64,000 nucleotides of DNA from positions 541,001 to 605,000 of the forward strand of contig JAUTDX010007095.1 of assembly GCA_030844895.1 (NCBI GenBank), in the 5' to 3' direction. The stretch comes from Ambrosia x helenae. Its lineage: Eukaryota; Streptophyta; Magnoliopsida; Asterales; Asteraceae. Below are positions 33,381-42,836 of the stretch, in pieces (the stretch's first letter is position 1; each line of letters begins with the position of its first letter). The translations under genes were made by a program, and so were the position numbers. The notes beneath the pieces are model-generated. The model was not told the origin of the DNA, searched no databases, and was given only the letters and a program-made list of their open reading frames with translations.

Positions 33381-35035
33381 CCAAAAAATGTTTGAAAAAT
33401 CAGGAGTTGACTTCTAAAGCAGGGCACTTATGAAGATGGAATGTAAAACCTGTATCTAGAAGCAAAAAAACAAAAAACAACATCCAACTGCTAAATACAA
33501 AATTCCCAATCACTATTTTAGTCTATCCCTGGCTGCTTCCTATTTGTCAATGTACGAAGGCTTTTGCAAACTAGCATTTAGTACGTTTTTGTGACCTCAA
33601 ATCTTCATTTTCAGATCATTTCATCAAAACCACAATGGGTGGGTGTGGGTATTTATGGTAAGTAAAATTTTGAAATCTCTCTAGTGCACCAACCATAGCA
33701 AGTATCCTGAGTGATTTTAGAGATGGTATGATATGAAACTTAGCTAAATTCATGCTACAGTCTACAGAGGCATGGTCATTGGCAACTTGTGGCTGGCCTC
33801 TAGCTGGTATTGGTGGCCTGTTCCCCTGTTCGCGTTAAGCTCCTAAGTCCTACCCCCACAAGCCACAATATTATGAAAATGTTAAAAGAACAAGATGGTA
33901 CCTCCATGCATGTTTGTTCTACATTATTACATTCAAGGGAAGTTTCAGGTAATTAAATTGTTGGTGGGAGTGGATGAATGAATTTTAGAACCACCACAAG
34001 ATCTTCACCCAAGACTGATATCACACCTGCATTACTTGTGGACCCTACAAACATAAAACATGCGAAAAACAATCAACAATACATAAATATAGTTATGCTA
34101 GAGGTGGCATTCAAAGTTATGTTTCAAAAAGAAGTGTCATAACTCATAAGTGGATTGAAAGTCATCTAAAGTGTACTTTAATGCATACAATCCTTAATCG
34201 CTTTTTTTAAAAAATGGATCATTAGTCGGATACTTGTACTCATACTTGACACTAACTATTTATCATAAAGTTACAATCAGGATCAAGAATGAAAGATTGA
34301 CCACACTAATTGGTGGCTGAGAAAAGGGTAATCAAATGTCACGTTCAAAGTCGTCCATTACACATTCATGTGTGCACAATCAATTGAAGATCATTGATGT
34401 TGCATAACTCCATACATGATCAGGATGTCATAATGATGCATAATTTATGAAAAAGCTTGGTCCCTATTTCATGATTATACCGTGAGATGTAAAAAAGTTT
34501 CCAAAGTAGGGAACCAAAAACATTCTCACCTAAATAGGGTTGGAACTGATCTATTTGTGTAGGTAGAGATGATGACACATCCTGTTTCAGCCTACATGTA
34601 ACCATGTAGGTCCACATAGGCATTAGGGCTGAATCCAACACTAGAAGAAAGTGAACTGTGAAAGTTGAAAAGGAAGCTAACTGATTACCCTCAACTGCTA
34701 GCCAGGAAGAATATGGTGATTCGGTAGACGAATCCAGTGCAGAAAACGACGACACCGCACGACTTTAGGGCTGAATCGTTTATCTGCAAAAGCAATGCAA
34801 TAATAGACTAATACATGGCTGATTTTACAAAAGAACCACTTGAAATCAAAGCTGTAATATTTACTTTGTGTATAATGTAACTGGTAGCAACCATGAAAAT
34901 AGAGAATGTAAATATGTAAAGGGTTTTGAACTCATTATATAGAAAATGGCCAATTGTTACAAATCTCCTACTTGCGACATTTTGTAGGTACAAAGTTCAT
35001 TCCCCAAATAAATAGAAAAGCCAGTCAGACGATCA
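33381..35035. other. Spacer between RFL debris and the intact gene
   Basis: The interval 33535-34190 matches 1431-2050 and partly 53690-53960. A flank motif with ACTGATTACCCTCAACTGCT lies at about 34680. The last about 350 bp (34680-35035) match 53970-54395, the 3' flank of the second intact gene. No gene is supported. Confidence 0.5.
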
Positions 35036-37051
35036 CTACTTCACTCTCTCCCAGGCTGTTACAAGGGCAGGGGTGTCCATCCATGCTTTTGGCACAAGCC
35101 TAGCTATCAACTCAAGCATACTTCTATCTAGAGAATGAGCTGCAATAAGATCTATCAACATCGATAAAGTTGAAGCATCAAGTGAGTAACTTCTTCCATC
35201 CATTTCCTGTAAAAGCATCTCTACATCATCATAGTGCTCGTTCTTAAAGTATCCTTGGAGAAGAACATTGTAAGTAACATTATCAGGCGGACAGCCAATC
35301 TCATCCATTTTAAGAAACATGTCCTTTGCTTCCTTTAGCAGACCTTCCCGACATAGGCCACTAATCATCACGTTAAACGTCCAAACAGTAGGTCGTAACC
35401 CCTTTACAGTAATGTCATGGAAAAGAACCCTTGCAATATCAAACTTCCCACATTTGCTTGCACCGTCAATAAGGATATTATACACTTGAACATCAGAGTT
35501 TAGCTTGCTATCACCCACTATATTAAACAAAGAGAGCGCTTCTTCAACTTTGTGGTAACTGCACAGGCCATCTAATATTATTCTATAGGTGCATACATCT
35601 GGAGTTTGACCTGTTGCGTGCATCTCATCAAAGAGTTTGCGTGCATCTCCACAACGTCCCCTCCTAAATAAACCTTGTATCATGGTGTTGTAGGTGACTA
35701 TATCAGGTTTTAAACTTTTTCTTGTCATCTCCTGAAACAGATCCGTGGCCTCCTCTATTTTCAAATTCTTGCAATATCCATTCAATAAGCTGTTGTAAGT
35801 AAAAACATCAGGGATGAGACCTTTAGAAGTAAGTGAATCAAAAAGCGCCATTGCTTTGGTCATTCTACCTCGGAGACAGTAACCATCTATTAGGGAATTA
35901 TAAGTCACTATGTCAGGAACCACACGTCTCTCAACCATGATCTCTATAACAGCCTCCGCTTCGTCTACCCTACCTTCCTTGCAAAACGCATCAACTAATA
36001 TGTTAAACGTTTGCAAATTAGGAGAGATCCTTTCATGCTCCATTTCTTTTAGTAGCTTAGAGACCTCGTCCCAACGACCTAAGATACAAAGGCCATAGAT
36101 CATAGAGGTGTATGTGATGACATCTGGTTGAATGCGTTTGTGAAATACCATTTCTTTGAAAAGCTTGAATGCATCATCTATCAATTTGTCCTTACACAAA
36201 CTATCAATGATGGTGTTGTATGCAACAACATTAGGCTTACAGCCTCTTTCATCCATGAGCCTAAGCAAAGCAATGGCAATATCATTAATGCCAAACTTGC
36301 AAAGGCCTTTAATCATTGTGTTATACGTAACCACATCAGGTTCACACAGTTTGTGTTTGATGAGCTTCTTAAAGAATGTCTCAGCCTCAAGAATCCTATC
36401 TTCACGGATGAGGCCATCTAAGAGTGTACTAAATGTGACAACATCAGGTACAACAGCGCGCTTGAAGCAAGAAGCAAGGAGTGAAAAAGCGTAATTGGTG
36501 CGGAACATCCTACAACAAGACTTGATAGCAATATTCATAGAGTATTCATCAACAGGAACTTTAGAGAGACACATTTGTTTAAACATATGGAGACAAGGAG
36601 AAAAATGGTTGATTTTGGTAACAGCATTCAGGAGCTGATTAAACTTAATAACAGAGGGCAGGGGACGTCTGTGAATCAATCGATGGAACAAGGAGAGAGC
36701 CTCATCCAAATTGGAAACATTTTGATACCTAGAGAGAGGAGGATCCGAATGAAGAGGAGAAGGAAAATGTTTCATATTGGCGACATCAGTCAACACCTGA
36801 TTAAACTTAATAACAGAAGGGAGTGTGGGTTTTGTGTGTGACATTTCATCGAACAGGTTAAAGGGATCGTCTAAATTAGAAGAATTGGAAGAGTGAAGAA
36901 GAGAAGGTAAAAAAGGGGAGTGAGGACTGAATCCTAAACCTAATTGGGAGGAAGAAGGAAGGATTAGGAAGGAGTTAGTGATGAAATTGTTATTGGTGAA
37001 AGCGTGATGAAGACGTGGACTGGAGCGACTGATGCTGATGATCATCATCAT
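35036..37051 (-). CDS. Intact RFL-type PPR protein, 671 aa, probably mitochondrial
   Basis: An uninterrupted, intronless frame from ATG (37051) to stop (35036). The leader MMMIISISRSSPRLHHAF is basic, Ser-rich and free of acidic residues, as expected for mitochondrial import. Residues of about 60-115 hold a partial repeat (NLDDPFNLFDEM, then PSVIKFNQVL). About 15 P-class PPR motifs of 35-36 aa follow from about residue 115 to 645. Examples are VTYNTMIKGLCKFGINDIAI and ITYTSMIYGLCILGRWDEV. The tail has no E, DYW or SMR domain. The motif order, with GLCILGRW and later GRCGDARKLFDEM, is that of the Restorer-of-fertility-like clade, whose members bind specific mitochondrial RNAs and promote cleavage or block translation. 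Residue pairs 5/35 of motifs 2-15 read ND, ND, SD, NN, ND, TN, ND, ND, ND, ND, RD, NT, ND, ND. The start is chosen because sister genes begin at the equivalent Met cluster. Target and expression are unknown. Confidence 0.93.
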   Translation of the reverse strand: MMMIISISRSSPRLHHAFTNNNFITNSFLILPSSSQLGLGFSPHSPFLPSLLHSSNSSNLDDPFNLFDEMSHTKPTLPSVIKFNQVLTDVANMKHFPSPLHSDPPLSRYQNVSNLDEALSLFHRLIHRRPLPSVIKFNQLLNAVTKINHFSPCLHMFKQMCLSKVPVDEYSMNIAIKSCCRMFRTNYAFSLLASCFKRAVVPDVVTFSTLLDGLIREDRILEAETFFKKLIKHKLCEPDVVTYNTMIKGLCKFGINDIAIALLRLMDERGCKPNVVAYNTIIDSLCKDKLIDDAFKLFKEMVFHKRIQPDVITYTSMIYGLCILGRWDEVSKLLKEMEHERISPNLQTFNILVDAFCKEGRVDEAEAVIEIMVERRVVPDIVTYNSLIDGYCLRGRMTKAMALFDSLTSKGLIPDVFTYNSLLNGYCKNLKIEEATDLFQEMTRKSLKPDIVTYNTMIQGLFRRGRCGDARKLFDEMHATGQTPDVCTYRIILDGLCSYHKVEEALSLFNIVGDSKLNSDVQVYNILIDGASKCGKFDIARVLFHDITVKGLRPTVWTFNVMISGLCREGLLKEAKDMFLKMDEIGCPPDNVTYNVLLQGYFKNEHYDDVEMLLQEMDGRSYSLDASTLSMLIDLIAAHSLDRSMLELIARLVPKAWMDTPALVTAWERVK

Positions 37052-37200
37052 GAAATCGCCTGATTAAACCTAATTGGGAAGAAGAAGATGGTTATGAAAT
37101 TGTTACCTTCTTCAACCTAAGTTACCTAACACACACTCTAGCTCTGCTATGCCTTTTGGTTTTGGTAAGAAATGCAGAAAGCATGCCCTAAATCTTAATT
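37052..37200 (-). promoter_or_regulatory. Conserved 5' flank of RFL genes
   Basis: Shares with 24417-24545 and 56888-57035 the ordered strings TTCAACCTAA, CACTCTAGCTCTGCTATGCC, TTTTGGTTTTGGTAA and AGAAAGCATGC. Probably a 5' UTR plus core promoter region, but no TATA box or start site can be placed. Confidence 0.35.
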
Positions 37201-37209
37201 TAATTTTTA

Positions 37210-37622
37210 GTGGGTGTTTGGGATTGAGTTTGGAGATGCAAAAGTGCTTTTGGTCAAAAGTGCTTATTGGCTTATGACTTTTTGAAAAGGAGTTTTAAAA
37301 AAAGTGTTTGGATTAGCTTTTGGGATGATAAACGTCAAAAAGTTAATAAATTGTTGTTTTTTTAAGTGTTTCGCTTAACTTATTGTGAATATTGGTTGTA
37401 TGGGTGGTAGATTTGTAATTTTTTTCCAAAAAGTCAAAAGCCAAAAGCCAAAAGCAGGATTTCTAACTTTTCAAAAACAGCTTTTCCACCCTTAAAAACC
37501 AAAAGCCAAAAGTCAAAACAGAAAGTGCTTTTGGGTTACACAAACAGCTTATTGACTTATTGGCTTTTTGGAAAAGCCAATAAGTCAATAAGTTGTTTTG
37601 AAACTCAATCCCAAACACCCTC
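37210..37622. mobile_element. Tourist-like (PIF/Harbinger) MITE
   Basis: The 413-bp element starts GTGGGTGTTTGGGATTGAGT and ends with the inverted complement (first base pairs G, second differs). It is flanked by TTA on both sides (37207-37209 and 37623-37625). A 3-bp TTA duplication and short inverted ends are typical of PIF/Harbinger-derived MITEs. The interior is rich in AAAAGCCAAAAG and complementary strings, so it could fold into a long hairpin. It lies 158 bp upstream of the intact RFL ATG. Confidence 0.8.
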
Positions 37623-37884
37623 TTAATGTAGAAAGCAACCAAAATAGAACCCCAAATATAAAGTAACAGTATGTACAAACGATGTCAACATATATTTTAT
37701 TTTAGATTTTTTTTTTAAAAGGTGAACTTCATTAGAAAAACTCCCCGGACCTCAAAGCAAGGACCGGAGCGCCAAAAAAATTACATCATATACATCGGGT
37801 AGAAAGCCCAATCTTTCCAAACCAAATTCTTGAACCTCGATCTAGACTTTAACCAAAGAAACGCTAAGGACTTGATTCTAGAAA

Positions 37885-38619
37885 CTACTTTGATAACTTT
37901 AGCTTCCTTGCCGTTGAAAATCTTCTCATCCGAGCTCTCCATATAGCCCAAAACGATACAAGAACAATACCTTGAATGATCTGCCTGCCTTCCTTATTCC
38001 TGTTCCCATTCTCGAGCCGAAACAAATCTTCAATATCAAACGCAAATATGGGACCTAGTTTGCACCATGACCCGATAGCTGACCAAACACCAAACGACCA
38101 ACCACACCCTGTAAATACATGCATAGACGTCTCCTCATCCACCTCGCAAAGCGCACAACAAGAATTTTGAATGTTAATATGTCTTCTACGAAGAGCCACA
38201 CATGTCGGAATTTTGTCCATTTCAAGTCTCCAAGAAAAATTTTTAACCTTTAAAGGCACCCATTTGACCCATTGCAAACAGCTTTGACGACTATGATTGC
38301 TGCCCAGAATCAGAAGTTTTCGAAAATCAACAACCAAATAGAAACCTTCAGCATTCTTTTCCCATTTCCATGAGTCTTCATAATCACTAAGTGTTATCCC
38401 CTGCAACCTTGTTACAAGCTGCGCATACTCTTGGCATTCTATTGCTGACAAAATGGAGTTCTTCCACCTGCAATTTAAAGAAACCACCCCATTGCTCCAA
38501 ACAGACTTGACAACATCTTGTTTATCAACAGCTATCCTAAATAAATAAATTAGGAAAAGCCTCTTTGAAAGAAATATCTCCATGCCATTTATCGATCCAA
38601 AATCTAACACGCTTCCCAT
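37885..38619 (-). pseudogene. LINE ORF2 C-terminal fragment with zf-RVT domain
   Basis: About 240 codons. The segment LQWVKWVPLKVKNFSWRLEM is the start of the reverse-transcriptase zinc-binding domain (zf-RVT type), followed by CVALRRRHIN and a C-x2-C...H pattern in CCALCEVDEETSMHVFTGC. Upstream is the WKWEKNAEGFYLV-type stretch common before that domain in plant L1 elements. The reverse-transcriptase catalytic region is absent, so the fragment cannot mobilise itself. The frame is open but begins inside the element, and no host function is suggested. Confidence 0.8.
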
Positions 38620-38797
38620 TCCCTACCATACCTTTAAAGAAACCGCCCCATTGCTCCAAACAGACTTGACAACATCTTGTTTATCAACAGCTATCCTAAA
38701 TAAATAAATTAGGAAAAGCCTCTTTGAAAGAAATATCTCCATGCCATTTATCGATCCAAAATCTAACACGCTTCCCATTCCCTACCGTACCTTTAAA
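38475..38797. repeat. 159-bp direct tandem duplication in the LINE
   Basis: The sequence from AACCACCCCATTGCTCCAAA (38482) recurs from AACCGCCCCATTGCTCCAAA (38641), a spacing of 159 bp. The two units differ at only a few bases through CATTCCCTACCATACC / CCTACCGTACC. Confidence 0.9.
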
Positions 38798-38893
38798 CTG
38801 AAAACTAAGATTCTTGAAATGGAAATCCGTATTGAAAACTTATTATTATTATTATTATGTGTGAAAATAATTGATAGTTGGGTAAAGAATCAG

Positions 38894-38977
38894 TGGAGTG
38901 ATGTGGCAGTGCAGGATTGGTAGAAATCAGTGAAGTGATGTGGCAGTGCAGGATTGGTAGAAATCAGCGAAGTGAAA
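38894..38977. repeat. 37-bp direct repeat beside the retrotransposon
   Basis: The unit containing GTGATGTGGCAGTGCAGGAT and TTGGTAGAAATCAG occurs twice in tandem, followed by a partial third unit. It ends just before the LTR at 38994. Confidence 0.85.
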
Positions 38978-38993
38978 AAAATTTCAGTGGAGC

Positions 38994-39517
38994 TGTTGAA
39001 GTCGGTTGATAGAGATTTAGGAATAGGAAAGTGAATCGGAAGCAGAACTACTTCCGATGGGATTTAATGTGTCTTAAATGTGGCCAATCACCAGGTATTT
39101 ATAGCCTTGGCCAAGGGTGAGCATTAATGAGGCGAAATGATTTGGTCGGCGTGAACAGTGACGGGCGTCACTGTAGCCGCTGACAAGTTATGGCAGAAAT
39201 ATTATTTTACATGATTGTGGGTATTGTCCGGAAGATAATAGCCGTCCTGATATTGTCCAAAGGTCCTTATCCGTAGTTTTATCCTATCGTCCGTGTCCTT
39301 ACTTTGTCCATTTATTTTATCGGAATATCCGTATTATTTCACTTAATTTGGCATCGGATCGGTTATTCAGATTCATATTGATCAACCTACTTGTGACTTT
39401 TAGTGACTTTGATCGGATCGGCTGTTTAGCAGATCCGATCGGATCGGGTAGTTTATTTAATCATTTTTATCTTTCTAATTTTATCTTAATCTGTCTTTAT
39501 TCATACCCCCGTTATCA
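38994..39517 (-). repeat. 3' LTR of the Tat-like element
   Basis: 524 bp, starting TGTTGAAGTCGG and ending CGTTATCA on the plus strand. It contains palindrome-rich text (CCGATCGGATCGG) near the right end. Transcription of the element runs right to left, so this is the 3' LTR. Confidence 0.95.
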
Positions 39518-39529
39518 GCCCCCCTAGTT
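39518..39529 (-). other. Polypurine tract of the Tat-like element
   Basis: On the minus strand AACTAGGGGGGC immediately precedes the 3' LTR. The G-run is the expected primer for plus-strand DNA synthesis. Confidence 0.75.
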
Positions 39530-40161
39530 TGATGAGAGTTTCTGCCATGAAAGCTTATCAAACTCGTTTTCCTTCCGATTCAAATCTTTCATTCCGATTC
39601 GTATGTTTTTAATGCACTCCGATTCAAGTAGTTGCGCCTCCGACCGATTGAATATTCGTCTGACCGTTCGGCCTTCATTAATTGTCGCAGCTTCGTTTTT
39701 TATGCGGACACATGTCATTCTGTAATTGGTTCATTTTGTAACCGACGTACTGTTTATTGACGTGACCCCTCGTCAGTCCTCGATATTCTCCCAAATGAGG
39801 CTATAAATACCCCCCTCCTGCAGGGTAAAAACTTTTTACCTCTTCTCGATCGTCCTCGGAGCCCTTTCCGTTTCCAATACCCAGGTTCGTCTTCCATCTT
39901 GTCTTTTGATTTCTTCATTATGGTAGGTAGGAAAGATATGCATCTGCATACCTCCGTATTGTCTGAGCCGTCCCTTACGGCTTTCTGTAGTAAGTTCTTT
40001 GACACCTCCGTATACAAACCTGTCGTCCCTGATCCAAACCACCGTATCACCGACTGTCCAGAAGGCCACGTCGGTTTTTACACTCGGCACTTTGATTTTG
40101 CTTCCGTTCGTCTTCCCTTATCGATCTTTTTTCTAGAATTCTTACAATTTTATAGGTTAGA

Positions 40162-42836
40162 TGTGACATCCGTCACCCTCGTCTTTTATCTAAGTGACAA
40201 TAATAGCCCTTCAAATAATTCTATTTTAGTTCCTCTAAGTTCAGTAGTTTTTCAAATTAGTAAAAGAACGAACTCAATGGATCGTGTCTATGTTTTAATC
40301 AAATACATATTTTGAAACGTTATTCGGAACGGATTTCTTTTAAGTTTTATGAAGTTAAAAAAAAAAATGTTTAAGTTAATTTTGGCTAACTTAGCTACTT
40401 TTTATTAAGAAAAGTATAACCAAAACATTAATAAATTAACCATTCTAACTACAGGGACCTTTTCTGCCAATTTTGAAAATTTCAAAATAAGATTTCACCT
40501 CCAATGCCCAATCCCGTTTTTTTTCCGGCAGCCCTTTTCCGGCGGGCGAACTTCAGTTCCGGCGAACGGGTTTAAATGCACAATTATGGCTATTGATTAT
40601 TGCAAAACGTATCTGCACATTAACTCGGCATTTCCCCATCATTAAATCAAATTATTAACGAGTTTGACGTGTATCAATCGGACCTCAAGGATGAGTAACG
40701 GCCGGAACAGTTAAACGATCGGGTTCTTATCGAAAAAAACTATAAATTGATCATTCCAATTTGTTCTGTAACAACACCCGATCTAAACCCACACAAAAAC
40801 ATCTCGAATCGAGTCCAGGAAGCTTCATAATCGGCCTTCTTATTTGCGGACCTGCACATTTCTTTTTCGGACCTTAAACACGAATGTAAGTCTTTATTTT
40901 AAGTGTCGTTTTGTTTCTTCACCTTGTCCGATCAAAAGCCCCATAATCTCAGGTGTTATCTTGTTGTTTTCGGGTCAATTGAAATCAAGGTTAGGGTTAG
41001 GGTTTCTTGAGTTAGAATTGGGGAAGAAGATGAAGAGTTGGTTATATGTTAAAAATATTTTAATTTGATATTATTAAACAAAAGCCTTTGTGGTGTAGTG
41101 GTTGAGTCACATGTGCTTTGAATCATGGGTCACGAGTTCGAGCCCCATGCCCCACATTTCTTTTTGTTTCAGTTTTTCATTTCTCTTTCTTTTTATTTTT
41201 AATTTATATTTTGATATTATAATCATTTATAATCCATGTAAACTTATAATATTCATAATAAATTCATTTTTGCTCCAAAAATTATAAAAATTTAGGAGTA
41301 GAATCTTGACACCATAAAGAAAATTACTACGCTTTTATTTTCTGGAAAATGTCATATTTTTATATATTTATTGAATTTATCTGTTTTAATCGTATTTAAT
41401 TCATTAAAAATCCATTTTTAATGATTTTAATCTCAAACTTTTTGAGTAATTATTTCTCATCATCATGAACTGAAATAAAAATTATTGGTTCAGAAAACAT
41501 TTATTTTTATTATTTTCCCTATTATTAATCATTTAAACATGATTTAATCAGTTTTAAATATAAATAAGTTTATAAAATTATGAGAAAATTATTTTCATTA
41601 ATTTACATCAGAAATCATCCATTTTCTATGAAAATAGAATTTTTGGATCATGTCTTGAATTATTAGTCTTATTTATGTTTAATTGGACATAATTAATCAT
41701 TTATTGATTTATACTATTAAATATCTATTTTATAAATACTTTTCCTATAAAATAGAAATAGTTCTATGTTTTAAAAATCCTTATTATCATTTGTGTATCA
41801 TTGTGTAACTCATGATTATTTGTTTCAATATTTATGATTATTGTAATTATTTACAATAATTAGTTAAATTATATCGTCTTAATTATTCAAACATATTTTT
41901 ATTTAAAAGGTCTTATGGTAAAAATTATATTACCCAAATTACATTCACAAATTTTGACATATTATTTTTAATATACAACTTTTATATTAATTCGACTTAT
42001 CATAATCATAAAAACTCTAATTTCCCCAAATCGACTTAGCAAACCCTAATGCCTTAGAACCCTAGATGCCTTAGACTTTTTAGACATTTCCTTATTAGCA
42101 CTCTTATACATTATAGGTTGAATTCCTCGGAATTCCCATTACTTAACTCACGAACACTTAAGTTGGATTTGGATCACTTTCGCAAACTGTGAGTATATCT
42201 TTTCCCCTTTTTACCGTTTTACTATTTTGGGGTGACTCATGTACTTATTATCAAGTTTCTATTTCCTTTTACTAAAATAGCAATTCTTATGTGTGTTTGC
42301 TTGTGTCATTTCGTGTATCTATGACTTGTCAAATCATTAACCGTTGTGGCCTGGCATTTCAATGAATAGTACTATGGTATATACCCTTGTGACTCTGTTG
42401 AGAGTCCTCGTCATTGCTATGTACTACATTACTACTAGCGCATACTATATATATCTGCTTTTCTTTACATAGGGTTGATTTTGAACGGATATTACTTATT
42501 ACATAATTGCAAATGGTACCGCACATGAATTGCTAAACACTTTTCCTACTATATTTATTCAAACAGGGTATGCTCACCAATACATTTTGTATTGACCAAA
42601 TCATTTTCGTACATGTTTCAGGTTCTTATGAGATTACTTCCAAGCGTTTGGAACATAGACTTAGATTGAGATTACTGTATCTTAGTTTAGATTGCTAGTC
42701 GTAATTGTTGTATTTCTTTCAATGTAATAAATTATTAAATTCAATGTATCAAAATTTACATTTCTAGTCCATGAGATATTGAACAATCGTCACTACGTGA
42801 CACCTCGATGTTTCCGCCATCGGTTGGGGTGTTACA
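40162..42836 (+). mobile_element. Solo LTR nested in the antisense gene
   Basis: The 2675-bp insert starts TGTGACATCC and ends GGGTGTTACA and is flanked by a perfect 5-bp duplication TTAGA (40157-40161 and 42837-42841). TG...CA ends, a 5-bp duplication, length and lack of gag or pol indicate a solo LTR. The TGTAACACCC-type terminus is common among long LTRs of Tekay-like chromoviruses, which is a tentative assignment. A TATA-like ACTATAAATT lies at about 40739. The 3' part has ACTGTGAGTATA, ATGCTCACCAATA and ACATGTTTCAGG, shared with the copy at 24718-27021. Confidence 0.88.
41083..41156 (+). repeat. tRNA-like (Pol III box A/B) motif inside the solo LTR
   Basis: The string GTGGTGTAGTGGTTGAGTC fits a Pol III A box, and CACGAGTTCGAGCCCC about 35 bp later fits a B box. 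Pairing is too poor for a functional tRNA. The position and orientation correspond to the motif at 26286-26350 in the related LTR. Confidence 0.5.

Larger units (their letters stand above)
37708..38815 (-). mobile_element. 5'-truncated LINE (L1-type) 3' end
   Basis: The minus strand carries the C-terminal part of a non-LTR retrotransposon ORF2, and a T-run at about 37708-37718 (the poly-A tail on the minus strand) marks the 3' end. The reverse transcriptase, endonuclease and 5' part are missing, as is common for LINE insertions that stopped early. The right part contains a 159-bp direct tandem duplication. Confidence 0.75.
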
